64,000 bases of DNA from NCBI GenBank assembly GCA_964619065.1, contig CAZUCC010000011.1, positions 1 to 64,000 on the forward strand, written 5' to 3'. Made by a program: the position numbers and the translations under genes. Shown here piece after piece: positions 17,148 to 25,354 of the stretch (position 1 is its first letter; the number at the start of each line of letters is the position of its first letter). The DNA comes from JANXUC01 sp964619065. GTDB taxonomy: Bacteria; Acidobacteriota; Terriglobia; Terriglobales; Acidobacteriaceae. Below the pieces are notes generated by a model. It ran no database searches and was not told where the DNA came from. It worked only from the letters and a program-made list of their open reading frames with translations.

Positions 17148-18278
17148 ATGCCCAAATGGTACGACCGATGGATGTACGACTGGGAAACCCGGCTGACCGC
17201 CGTGGATACCAATCGTGTGGTGCGCCCGCTGGAGTGGGGTGTCGAGTGGACCCATGGCTGGCCTTGCCGCGACGGCCTCCGCCCAGGCGAACTGCCGGCA
17301 GATCCCGAGCAATACTTGTGCGCATATAACGAGCGCATTGTTGTCAATAGCGACGACTTCTTTTCTTATCGCACACCGAGCGACTTCCGCCTGGAAGAAC
17401 GCCCCGTGCAGGTTTTTAGCACACGCGCCAAGCCCGAGCCCGCGTTGGAAGCAAAGGTCAAGGGGCAGCGAGCGCAGTTCTTGCGCTTCACGTCCCCTGC
17501 AACCGGTCCGTATGCAGAGAACAATCTGGTGAATGCCCGCTGGTTTCCGGCCCGCGGAAAGCGTGCCGTGGTTGTGCTGCCGCACTGGAATGCTAACGGT
17601 CTCCAATACAACTCGCTGTGTTCGATCCTGAGCAAGGTAGGGATTGCCGCGCTGCGGATGAGTTTGCCGTATCACGATATTCGCAAGCCTGCGGAGATTC
17701 AGCGCTCGGACTATGCCGTCTCCTCGAATATTGGACGGACACTGGACGCCGCGCGGCAGGGCGTGATCGATCTGCGCTGCTGCCTGGACTGGTTGGAGAC
17801 GCAGGGTTACAGCGAACTCGGTATCATCGGGACGAGTCTGGGATCGTGCTATTCGTTCTTGTGCGCCGCGCACGAGCCGCGAATCAAGGTGGCAGCCTTC
17901 AATCATGCTTCGACATATTTTTCCGACGTGGTTTGGACGGGACAGTCGACCCGCCACGTCAAGGAGGGCCTCGAGACGGAGATCACGAGTGACCGGTTGC
18001 GGAATTTGATGCTGGCGGCCAGCCCGGCTGCATACTTCGACAAATATGCGCGTTTCCGCAGGAAATCGCTGATTATCTTCGCAAAGTACGATCTGACGTT
18101 TTTGCCGGAGTACTCAAAGAACATCATTGGGGAGCTGCAGGGGCGCAACGTCGACCTGAAAACTGTGGAGCTTCCCTGCGGCCACTACACCTGCGGCGAG
18201 CCGCCATTCAGCTACATGGATGGCTGGCACCTGGTGACATTCGTCCGCTCGGCATTTCGAGACGTGTCGCGAAACTGA
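17148..18278 (+). CDS. Alpha/beta hydrolase fold protein
   Basis: A 376-residue cytoplasmic protein. The nucleophile elbow GTSLG lies near residue 228 (Ser), a hydrophobic strand precedes it, an acid residue may be in FAKYDLTF near residue 320, and the catalytic His is in PCGHYTCGEPPF near residue 350. The N-terminal 120 residues (WYDRWMYDWETRL and a VRPLEWGVEW segment) are a family-specific extension seen in an alpha/beta hydrolase group of unknown substrate. It starts at ATG 17148, divergent from the SPFH pair, and lies 27 bases before glyA, so the two may be co-transcribed. No signal peptide is visible. Confidence 0.75.
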   Translation: MPKWYDRWMYDWETRLTAVDTNRVVRPLEWGVEWTHGWPCRDGLRPGELPADPEQYLCAYNERIVVNSDDFFSYRTPSDFRLEERPVQVFSTRAKPEPALEAKVKGQRAQFLRFTSPATGPYAENNLVNARWFPARGKRAVVVLPHWNANGLQYNSLCSILSKVGIAALRMSLPYHDIRKPAEIQRSDYAVSSNIGRTLDAARQGVIDLRCCLDWLETQGYSELGIIGTSLGSCYSFLCAAHEPRIKVAAFNHASTYFSDVVWTGQSTRHVKEGLETEITSDRLRNLMLAASPAAYFDKYARFRRKSLIIFAKYDLTFLPEYSKNIIGELQGRNVDLKTVELPCGHYTCGEPPFSYMDGWHLVTFVRSAFRDVSRN

Positions 18279-18305
18279 TAGGCTAATACTGTGAGGTTGC
18301 TAACG

Positions 18306-19595
18306 ATGAAAACGAGCGTAAGGTCCCATTCTTTGGCGGAGTTCGATCCGCAAATTGCCGCAGCCATTGACCACGAAACCCGCCGCCAGCATGAAGGCCT
18401 GGAGCTGATTGGCTCGGAGAATTTCGTCAGCGAGGCCGTGCTGGAAGCCATGGGCTCGGTGTTTACCAATAAATACGCCGAGGGCTATCCGGGCAAGCGT
18501 TACTACGGTGGCTGCGAGTATGCGGATGTCGTCGAGAATCTGGCGCGCGACCGCGCCCGGCAACTGTTTGGCGCGGAATATGCGAATGTGCAGCCGCATG
18601 CGGGATCGCAGGCGAATATGGAGGCGTACTCCGCCGTCCTTCAGCCTGGCGACACCATTCTGGGGCTCAACTTGGCGCACGGTGGACACCTCACGCATGG
18701 TCACCCGCTCAATTTTTCCGGCAAGACATATCGCATAATCCCGTACGGTGTGACTCGTGAAACGGAAACTATCGACTACGACGAAGTCGAGAAACTTGCT
18801 GTGCAGGAACGGCCCAAGATGATTATTGGCGGCGGAAGCGCGTATCCGCGGATTATCGATTTCGCGCGCATGCGCGAGATCGCCGACAAAGTGGGCGCGC
18901 TCTTTCTCGTCGACATGGCGCACTTCGCGGTACTGGTTGCTGGGGGAGCGCATCCCTCACCAGTGCCGCATGCGCACATCGTAACCTCGACGACGCACAA
19001 GACGCTGCGCGGGCCGCGTGCAGGCATGATCCTGGCCAAGGCAGACTATGGAGCCGCCATCGACAAAGTTGTGTTTCCGGGTATGCAGGGCGGGCCGCTG
19101 GTGCACATCATTGCGGCGAAAGCGGTCTGCTTCCTGGAAGCGCAGCAGCCCGAGTTCCGCGACTATGCGCAGCAGACCGTTGCCAATGCTAAAGTGCTGG
19201 CCGAAGTGATTGCGGCAGAAGGCTATCGCATTATTTCCGGCGGTACCGACACACATCTCATGCTGGTGGACGTGTTCGCTAAGGGCATGTTGGGCAGCGA
19301 GGCGGAAAAAGCACTCGGCGAGGCGGGCATTACCGTCAATAAGAATGCGATTCCGTTTGACACGAATCCTCCGATGAAGCCGAGTGGCGTTCGTATTGGC
19401 TCTCCGGCGCTGACCAGCCGTGGCATGAATGAAACGGAGATGAAGCGGGTAGGTCAGTGGGTTGTGGAAGCGCTCAACCAGCGGACGGATACCTATGCTC
19501 TGGCGCAAATTCGCAAGCAAGTTGAAGAATTTGCCGAGGGATTTCCGCTGTATCCGGAGCGCCGCGCACGAGCTTTGGCGGGTGTGCGCGCCTAA
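18306..19595 (+). CDS. glyA: Serine hydroxymethyltransferase
   Basis: Converts serine and tetrahydrofolate to glycine and methylene-THF, the main source of one-carbon units. A 429-residue PLP enzyme. Landmarks are RQHEGLELIGSENFVSEAV near residue 30, NVQPHAGSQAN near residue 95, the PLP lysine in TSTTHKTLRGPR near residue 230 and the GLY/GGPL block PGMQGGPLVH near residue 260. ATG 18306 has a GAGG site; GTG 18291 is also possible. It follows the hydrolase gene closely. Confidence 0.97.
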   Translation: MKTSVRSHSLAEFDPQIAAAIDHETRRQHEGLELIGSENFVSEAVLEAMGSVFTNKYAEGYPGKRYYGGCEYADVVENLARDRARQLFGAEYANVQPHAGSQANMEAYSAVLQPGDTILGLNLAHGGHLTHGHPLNFSGKTYRIIPYGVTRETETIDYDEVEKLAVQERPKMIIGGGSAYPRIIDFARMREIADKVGALFLVDMAHFAVLVAGGAHPSPVPHAHIVTSTTHKTLRGPRAGMILAKADYGAAIDKVVFPGMQGGPLVHIIAAKAVCFLEAQQPEFRDYAQQTVANAKVLAEVIAAEGYRIISGGTDTHLMLVDVFAKGMLGSEAEKALGEAGITVNKNAIPFDTNPPMKPSGVRIGSPALTSRGMNETEMKRVGQWVVEALNQRTDTYALAQIRKQVEEFAEGFPLYPERRARALAGVRA

Positions 19596-19614
19596 GCGGC
19601 TACGGAGAAGAGCG

Positions 19615-19632
19615 GCGGGCAGGAATGCCCGC
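19615..19632. terminator. REP-like palindrome after glyA
   Basis: GCGGGCA-GGAA-TGCCCGC, a perfect seven-base stem with a four-base loop, followed by CCTAC rather than T's. It could act as a stem-loop terminator or be a dispersed palindromic repeat. Confidence 0.45.
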
Positions 19633-19757
19633 CCTACACGAGCCTAAGTCCGTGCAGCGTTTGCCCGCGAGATTTCCATACAGCCGAGGTCTTGTGCTCC
19701 CCGCCAACCTCTAGAATCCCGCGCTTGGTATTTGACCCTCTGTGGTTAAATCAATTC

Positions 19758-20930
19758 GTGAAGATTGCGATTGATCTGCGCCGCATCTCCGATTTCGGCG
19801 TCGGCACTTATATTCGTAATGTCGTCCGAACACTGGGACGGCTGGATCGGGACAACCAGTATTTCCTCATCGGTTCGCCCGAGAGTATTCGCGAGATTGG
19901 TGTTCTGCCGGAGAGCATTCACACCGTTCCGTTGACGCACCCCGAAGTTTCGCCCTCCGGATGGCTGCAGTTTCGCAAGGCCGTGAGGCAACTGCGTTGC
20001 GATCTGGTTCACATCCCCCACCTCTATTGGTTGCCGCGCGCATTGCCTTGCCCTTATGTGATCACGGTCCACGATGTCCTGGAACATCTTGCCGGGGCTC
20101 ACCAGAAGTCGGGACTGAAACGCTTCTGGCATTTTCAGTTCACGCAGCACGTGCTTGAGGGAGCGGCTCGCATCATCGCCGTTTCGCAGTTTACGCGACA
20201 GGAGGTGCGGCAGCTGTTTGCCATCCCGCAATCGAAGATTGACGTTGCGTACAACGCCCTTGACGAGCGCTTTCGGCAAGGCCATGCCACGGACGCGGAG
20301 AAGTTGTTGATCGCAGAGCGCTATCAGGTGAACTATCCATTTCTCCTCTATGTCGGACGGGTCAGCGCGCACAAGAACGTGGTGCGCATCATCGAGGCTT
20401 TTTCGGCGCTCAAAACCGAGCTTGCCAAAGATTGTCAATATCCCGACCTGAAGCTGATCATTATTGGAGACGATGTTTCCAGCCATCCTGACTTGCGGCG
20501 TACGGTGCGGCGCAGCGGCGTGGGCAGGGACGTGCGCTTTCTGGGTTTTGTGCCCATCGACATTCTGCGCATTTTTTACGATGCTGCCAAGGTCTTTGTC
20601 TTTCCCTCACTGTACGAAGGCTTTGGATTGCCGCCGCTGGAGGCTATGGCGCACGGTACTCCGGTCGTGACCTCGAATACCTCGTCGCTGCCGGAAGTTG
20701 TGGGTGATGCAGCGGTTTTGGTCAACCCTGAAAATGTCTTTGAAATCATGCGCGGGCTGCACAGCGCACTGATGGACCCGGTACTGCGTACCCAGATGAA
20801 GCAACGCTGCATGCAGCAAGTCGGCAAGTTTTCCTGGGAGTCTTCGGTACGCCAGTTGCTGAAAACCTACCGTGCCGCTGTTGTGGGAGCAGAGTCCAAG
20901 CACACCCATCTCGTCGAGCGCATCAGCTAA
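19758..20930 (+). CDS. Glycosyltransferase family 4-type (GT-B fold)
   Basis: A 390-residue GT-B enzyme that transfers a sugar from a nucleotide-sugar donor, probably to a cell-surface glycan. The N-terminal domain starts KIAIDLRRISDFGVGTYIRNV. The linker and C-terminal domain have LLYVGRVSAHKNVVRIIEAF near residue 205 and the donor-binding signature VFVFPSLYEGFGLPPLEAMAHGTPVV near residue 290, with the E-x7-E pattern. I start at GTG 19758, which gives the family N-terminus directly; the preceding in-frame codons look non-coding. Single gene, substrate unknown. Confidence 0.88.
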   Translation: MKIAIDLRRISDFGVGTYIRNVVRTLGRLDRDNQYFLIGSPESIREIGVLPESIHTVPLTHPEVSPSGWLQFRKAVRQLRCDLVHIPHLYWLPRALPCPYVITVHDVLEHLAGAHQKSGLKRFWHFQFTQHVLEGAARIIAVSQFTRQEVRQLFAIPQSKIDVAYNALDERFRQGHATDAEKLLIAERYQVNYPFLLYVGRVSAHKNVVRIIEAFSALKTELAKDCQYPDLKLIIIGDDVSSHPDLRRTVRRSGVGRDVRFLGFVPIDILRIFYDAAKVFVFPSLYEGFGLPPLEAMAHGTPVVTSNTSSLPEVVGDAAVLVNPENVFEIMRGLHSALMDPVLRTQMKQRCMQQVGKFSWESSVRQLLKTYRAAVVGAESKHTHLVERIS

Positions 20931-21030
20931 AGTTACACGCCGGGTGCCCCGTCCTTGTCGCGTTCTAATACGACAGCGCGGGGATTTACTCTTGCCGAAC
21001 TTTGGTGAGCAAGATCCCGCAATTGCTGAA

Positions 21031-21480
21031 CTAAGCCGGGTAGCGCTGGCCGATGTAGCTCTCCATCTCGTGAATCGTTTGTTCTTGTTTGGAAACGATC
21101 CATTTCACGATGTCCCCGATCGAAACCACACCCGCCACCTTATCTTCCTCGAGCACGGGAAGATGGCGAATGCGGTGCTGCGTCATCAGCGCCATACATT
21201 CCTCCACCGCCTGTCGCGGGCTGACGTAGAGGACCGGTGAGGTCATAATTTCGGCTACCGTGGTTTCCTTGGAGGACCGGCCCTTGAGCACAACTTTGCG
21301 GGCGTAGTCGCGCTCGGAAAGAATGCCGACGAGTTTTCCCTCCGACATCACGAGCAAAGCGCCAATCCCCTTATCAGCCATTTCTTCCACGGCTTGGTAG
21401 ACGGATTGGTCCGGCTTAACCGACCACACCACGCCGCCCTTACTCTTCATAACGGACCCGATTGTGTCGGTGAACTTCAT
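21031..21480 (-). CDS. CBS-domain pair protein
   Basis: A 149-residue protein made of two CBS motifs (about 15-65 and 80-135), with the characteristic GALLVMSEGKLVGILSERDYARKVV and RHLPVLEEDKVAGVVSIGDIV segments. Stand-alone CBS pairs bind adenosine nucleotides and act as energy sensors or partners of other enzymes. Start ATG 21480. The ribosome site GAGGTG lies in the loop of a hairpin that ends right before the start codon (see 21481-21510). Confidence 0.88.
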   Translation of the reverse strand: MKFTDTIGSVMKSKGGVVWSVKPDQSVYQAVEEMADKGIGALLVMSEGKLVGILSERDYARKVVLKGRSSKETTVAEIMTSPVLYVSPRQAVEECMALMTQHRIRHLPVLEEDKVAGVVSIGDIVKWIVSKQEQTIHEMESYIGQRYPA

Positions 21481-21510
21481 GGGAGCACCTCAGCACACGA
21501 ATCTGCTCCC
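21481..21510 (-). promoter_or_regulatory. Hairpin enclosing the ribosome site of the CBS gene
   Basis: GGGAGCA and TGCTCCC are perfect seven-base inverted arms 16 bases apart. In the mRNA the second arm directly abuts the ATG and the Shine-Dalgarno GAGG falls in the loop, so folding could change translation of the CBS gene. Confidence 0.4.
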
Positions 21511-21634
21511 AGAAAGGGCGCGAGTCAAGGGCTCTTTTTGGCCTCCTTTTGCGACAGGATGTAGACGACTCACCGGAGGACGCGCCCTATAATCGGCAGA
21601 GCAGCTCAAAATTTTCGTTCTTAAGGATTGAACC

Positions 21635-22753
21635 ATGCGTTTGGAAACGCTGGCCGTACACGCCGGTTCCGAGGTCGATCCCGTGACGGGAGCCGTGGCT
21701 CCTCCCATACATCTCTCCACCACCTTTGAGCACGGACCGGCATGCGAGGAGATTCACGGCTATTCGTACATCCGGGAAAAGAACCCCACCCAAACCCGAC
21801 TTGAGGAGGCGATGGCGAAGCTCGAAGGCGGCGAGACGGCGCTGGCCTTTGCCTCCGGCTTGGGAGCGGCATGCGCGGTCCTGCAGTCTCTGGAGCCGGG
21901 GGCGCATGTGATCTTTCCCGACGATGTTTATACGGGGGTCCGAAATCTGCGCCGGGAGTTTGTGCCGCATTGGGGCATCGAAACCACCGTGGTCGACATG
22001 ACGAACTTCGATACAGTGAAGGCGGCGGTCCGGACCAACACCCGGTTGCTGTGGGCGGAAACGCCTTCGAATCCGATGATGAAGATTACCGACTTGGCGC
22101 CGCTCGCGGAGATCGCGCACGCAGCGGGGGCGGAATTACTGGTGGACAACACGTTTGCTACGCCCATGTTGCAGCGGCCGCTGGAGTTAGGAGCCGACAT
22201 CGTTCTCCATTCCACCACGAAGTATTGCGGCGGACACAGCGACGTGCAGGGAGGGTGCCTGGTACTGAAATCTCGCGAACGCTGGGGAGAGAAGTTTTAT
22301 CGCACGCGCATGCTCATGGGTGCGTCGGCGTCGCCATTCGCATCGTGGCTGATCTTGCGCGGCCTACGGTCACTGGATTGCCGCATGGAACGCCATTCGT
22401 CGAATGCGGCCGCCGTGGCAGCAGCGTTGGCATCTTCAAGCAAGGTGGAGCAGGTCTGCTATCCCGGATTGCCATCGCACCCTGGCCATGAAGTCGCCCG
22501 CCGCCAGATGAAATCCTTTGGCGGTATGCTCTCGTTCCAGCTCCGCGGTGGATACGACGAGGCCATTCGAGTGGCGTCGCGCGTCAAGCTCTTCACCAAC
22601 GCGACCAGTCTGGGTGGCACGGAAAGCTTGGTCGAGCACCGCGCGTCTTCGGAAGGAAAAGGCACGACGGTCCCCCAGAATCTTCTGCGCCTGTCGGTGG
22701 GGCTGGAACACGCGGACGATTTAATTGATGACTTGATGCAGGCCCTGGGGTGA
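21635..22753 (+). CDS. Trans-sulfuration PLP enzyme (cystathionine gamma-synthase / beta-lyase family)
   Basis: A 372-residue fold-type I PLP enzyme of methionine/cysteine metabolism. The family signatures are YSYIREKNPTQTRLEEAMAKLEGG near residue 43 and SGLGAACAVLQ near residue 75. Later ones are the VDNTFATPMLQRPLELGADIVLHSTTKY block near residue 170-195 with the PLP lysine in STTKY, and GGTESLVEHRASSEG near the C-terminus. Whether it makes cystathionine, cleaves it, or acts as a gamma-lyase or O-acyl-homoserine sulfhydrylase cannot be fixed by motif alone. TATAAT at 21588-21593 is a plausible -10 box. No SAM or cobalamin riboswitch is evident upstream. Confidence 0.9.
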   Translation: MRLETLAVHAGSEVDPVTGAVAPPIHLSTTFEHGPACEEIHGYSYIREKNPTQTRLEEAMAKLEGGETALAFASGLGAACAVLQSLEPGAHVIFPDDVYTGVRNLRREFVPHWGIETTVVDMTNFDTVKAAVRTNTRLLWAETPSNPMMKITDLAPLAEIAHAAGAELLVDNTFATPMLQRPLELGADIVLHSTTKYCGGHSDVQGGCLVLKSRERWGEKFYRTRMLMGASASPFASWLILRGLRSLDCRMERHSSNAAAVAAALASSSKVEQVCYPGLPSHPGHEVARRQMKSFGGMLSFQLRGGYDEAIRVASRVKLFTNATSLGGTESLVEHRASSEGKGTTVPQNLLRLSVGLEHADDLIDDLMQALG

Positions 22754-22863
22754 CGACATGGCGCTCAAGCCTGCGGTTCGCTGGAGTGGGGTACTTCGCT
22801 TCCCCAACTCCAAAATTGATGCACGTTTCCGCTGCTCTGCGCGAACCCGGGGTGCCGGGCACT

Positions 22864-23187
22864 TTAACCGTTCTCATGCATCGGAATTGCGTTTTCACTG
22901 CCGGACAGCAATTGCTCAAGCAGCGCCTCCCACTCGGCGTCGAATGTGGGCCGGTGAAAACTGCGCCCAGCGCGCTGATACCAGTAATCGGCGTTCGAGG
23001 CCGCGCCCTCCTTGCGGTGCAGATAGGCGTGGACGGCCATACCCTCGGTGGTTTCTAGTTCGTCAACCAGCGCGTGGGCACGGGTCCAATCTCCCTTTGC
23101 GTCCCACCACAGCGCCTCGAGCGGGGCTGACAGCCCCGTGGGAGGATCCTTTTCTGTAACGGATGTCCGGAAGTTTTCAGGATTCAT
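22864..23187 (-). CDS. Conserved hypothetical protein
   Basis: A 107-residue protein with a tryptophan-rich N-terminal half (LEALWWDAKGDWTRAHALVDEL) and the block VHAYLHRKEGAASNADYWYQRAGR, a recurring pattern in short bacterial proteins of unknown function. It starts at ATG 23187 with AAGGAGG upstream. No signal peptide or membrane segment is visible. It borders an accessory patch and is transcribed away from it. Confidence 0.75.
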   Translation of the reverse strand: MNPENFRTSVTEKDPPTGLSAPLEALWWDAKGDWTRAHALVDELETTEGMAVHAYLHRKEGAASNADYWYQRAGRSFHRPTFDAEWEALLEQLLSGSENAIPMHENG

Positions 23188-23374
23188 TTCTGGTATCCCC
23201 TCCTTCTTTAGTTCCTGCAGAAATGATAGTCCACGACGGGTTGGGGAGAAATTTCGTTTCGGGATCGAGTGGCTTGAACCACCGTTGTTCCAGGCAGTGC
23301 GATTCCCGCCCTTTGCTTCGCAAAGAACGGGGCATCCGGAATTCTAATTGGGGGAAGAGAGATCAAAATCCAAG

Positions 23375-23671
23375 GAAGGCTGGGCCACCCGCCCGATCAC
23401 GGAGGCGGAAATATTTTATGGAATTCAGCTCCTCAGCAAGGCAAGCGCCAAGAGGGGTTGCTCGCTGCTGTGGAGGCGATGTTCGCCGAGGATTTGCAGG
23501 CCGCATTTTCGGGTTCGAAGGCGACGCCGCGCGCTCGGGAGACCGATCGGCCATGCGGATGCGCAGATTGCCTTCATTGCCCGCGTGCATCGCGCCAAAC
23601 TGGCAACGCGCAATCTCGGCGACTTCGAGGGATGCGGTGTAGAGGTTGTGGATCCCTGGAATGGCAGGTGA
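23375..23671 (+). pseudogene. Frameshifted PIN-domain toxin relic (VapC/FitB-like)
   Basis: Pieces of a PIN-domain ribonuclease toxin appear in order but in three frames. First comes TRPITEAEIFYGIQLL, then LAAVEAMFAEDLQ in a second frame (near 23,460), FAGRIFGFEGDAAR in a third (near 23,500), and finally GHADAQIAFIARVHRAKLATRNLGDFEGCGVEVVDPW back in the first. The last block holds the conserved ADAQIA and ATRNxxDFE motifs around the PIN catalytic acids. The N-terminal DTNVISE block is missing. No intact antitoxin gene lies upstream. It is decayed, and it marks the left edge of the accessory patch before rnpB. Confidence 0.8.
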
Positions 23672-23927
23672 GCGGTGTGGATGACTACGCCGGCTTCCGG
23701 TTCAAGTCCGTCGCCGCCTGCTTGTTAGTGAAGTGTGTCAACGTCTTTCCCAGATTTACCTCAATGTCAGGGCCCGTGCCTAGAAACTGCGATATTATTG
23801 ATGTCGGTAAGCCATGGGGCCAGTATCGTCGGCCTAATGGAGCTCACAGTGTGTAAGTTCCGCATGGAAGCCAGGGAAGCTCGGGCCCGGTCGGGCCACT
23901 CAGCTTGACGGGTTAACGACTTTTCTC
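23672..23927 (+). other. Non-coding region before the methyltransferase cassette
   Basis: About 255 bases without a convincing gene, between the PIN relic and the Dam-like gene; the promoter of the cassette should be here. GGTTCAAGTCC near 23,700 resembles a tRNA T-loop, but the stem does not pair. Confidence 0.4.
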
Positions 23928-24818
23928 ATGGCAATGAACGGAAATAATGGGAAAAACGGTGAACACTCCACCCAGATACTTAGACCCTTGCTGCGTTGGG
24001 CGGGAGGGAAGACACATCTAGTTCGCTCACTCCTCCAGTCACTGCCCAAAAATTGCGATGCACGTGTTTACCGTGAGCCCTTCCTAGGGGCAGGGAGTCT
24101 GTTCCACGCTGTCAAGCCAAACAAAGCGATTCTTTCTGACGCAAACAAGCATTTGATCTCTTGCTACGAGCACGTGCGGGACAACCACGTTGCTGTAAAC
24201 AGGCACTTGAAGGCATTCCGCGGGCGCTGTTCCGAGGCTGGCTATTACGATGTGCGCGAGGTGTATAACCGTTCGCGATTCTCCGCAGCCCAAGCTGCAC
24301 GATTCATATACCTAAACAAGACGTGCTTCAATGGCATTTTCAGGGTCAATACAAATGGCCAGTTCAATGTGCCTTATGGCTGGAAGAACCGGCCTTCGTT
24401 GCCTGATAGTGTGAAGTTGCGGGAGGTAAGTAATGCATTCCAGAACGCGGAACTGAGGGCGGCTGATTTTCTGCAGGCCACAGCTGACGCTGGGACTGGT
24501 GATTTCGTGTACTTGGACCCGCCCTATCCAGCCTTAAATGGAACGGCGTATTTTACACACTACACCGCCGGTCGGTTTTCAGACGCTGACCAACAAAAAG
24601 TCGCTGCGCTATGCCACGAAATGGATCAGGCAGGCTGTCTGTTCCTGGTCAGTAACGCCGACACAGAGAAAATAAGAAAACTGTATAAGCGCTATAATTG
24701 CAGGACTCTCGAAACCACTAGGTTCCTAACATGCAAAACGAAATATTCAACGCGAGAGCTTCTGATCACAAACTACGAGACTGAAATATGTCGAGAGTCG
24801 GTTTGTTCGCTGCTGTAA
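23928..24818 (+). CDS. DNA adenine methyltransferase, Dam / D12 class
   Basis: Transfers a methyl group from SAM to N6 of adenine in a short DNA site. The 296-residue protein shows the D12 order: LRWAGGKTHLV near residue 22, motif I-like REPFLGAGSLF near residue 48, YLNKTCFNGIFRVN near residue 125 and the catalytic DPPY in GDFVYLDPPYPALNGTAYF near residue 200. It then shows the QGxLFLVSNADTE-type motif near residue 240. Target specificity is unknown. No restriction nuclease is adjacent; instead it is followed, with a 31-base overlap, by a small membrane protein and a DGQHR protein. The cassette is visibly richer in A+T than its neighbours, which suggests acquisition. Confidence 0.93.
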   Translation: MAMNGNNGKNGEHSTQILRPLLRWAGGKTHLVRSLLQSLPKNCDARVYREPFLGAGSLFHAVKPNKAILSDANKHLISCYEHVRDNHVAVNRHLKAFRGRCSEAGYYDVREVYNRSRFSAAQAARFIYLNKTCFNGIFRVNTNGQFNVPYGWKNRPSLPDSVKLREVSNAFQNAELRAADFLQATADAGTGDFVYLDPPYPALNGTAYFTHYTAGRFSDADQQKVAALCHEMDQAGCLFLVSNADTEKIRKLYKRYNCRTLETTRFLTCKTKYSTRELLITNYETEICRESVCSLL

Positions 24819-25354
24819 GGCAATCTTCCCTCGAAGACTGGAAAGAAACCCTGAATGGCTTTGGCTTCAATGTGCTGGGAGCCCTGTTGCCGAGTTGGGG
24901 GACGGCTCTACTGCTACCGTTATTCGGGCACGAACTGTTGTACGGCGACTTCGCCAAACACGGTGAGTTCGCCTTGTATAGTGCGGCGTTCCTCTCCCCG
25001 GCCCTCTTTGTGATTCTAAGACACATGAAAAAGGGCCGTTACGTTTTAGGATCGGGTTTTGCCCTATTTGTTGTTGCAGGGCTACTCGCGTCGGCTCTTG
25101 TTTATGCGGGGGTAACAAGTGCAGCGCCAATCGCGAACGCAACGACCATGTCGAACAGCCAGTCGTTGAATGACCGCTATTTGGTGGTTCTGTCAACGCT
25201 CCTCCTCTTGTTTAGCCTCGTCGTGACGATGTTGGTTTCCTTTGTGGAAAACAAGACAGCGACATTCAATATGCAAGAGGTTGAATCGCAAGAGCAGGAT
25301 AAGCTGCGCGAAAAGTTTGAGAAGAAACGGGGGAGCGGCGATGGCGGAAACTAG
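24788..25354 (+). CDS. Four-helix membrane protein of unknown function in the Dam-DGQHR cassette
   Basis: A 188-residue protein with four probable membrane helices (about 27-47, 62-80, 88-108 and 128-150). A charged, coiled-coil-like cytoplasmic tail (VESQEQDKLREKFEKKRG) ends it. ATG 24788 overlaps the end of the methyltransferase gene by 31 bases, and its stop lies 14 bases inside the next gene, so all three genes are probably co-translated. I recognise no family. Small multi-helix membrane proteins are common effectors in defence operons; that role here is inference from context. Confidence 0.75.
   Translation: MSRVGLFAAVRQSSLEDWKETLNGFGFNVLGALLPSWGTALLLPLFGHELLYGDFAKHGEFALYSAAFLSPALFVILRHMKKGRYVLGSGFALFVVAGLLASALVYAGVTSAAPIANATTMSNSQSLNDRYLVVLSTLLLLFSLVVTMLVSFVENKTATFNMQEVESQEQDKLREKFEKKRGSGDGGN

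Noticed and set aside
21481..21634. SAM riboswitch ahead of the trans-sulfuration gene
   Set aside because: I looked for conserved SAM-I core patterns and found none; only a -10 box is evident.
23348..23671. A genuine 107-residue protein at this place
   Set aside because: Only its first and last parts match PIN domains, and the middle part continues in other frames, so it is a frameshifted relic.
23684..23715. tRNA-like GGTTCAAGTCC near the methyltransferase cassette
   Set aside because: The T-stem does not pair beyond three bases and no acceptor or anticodon arm is present.
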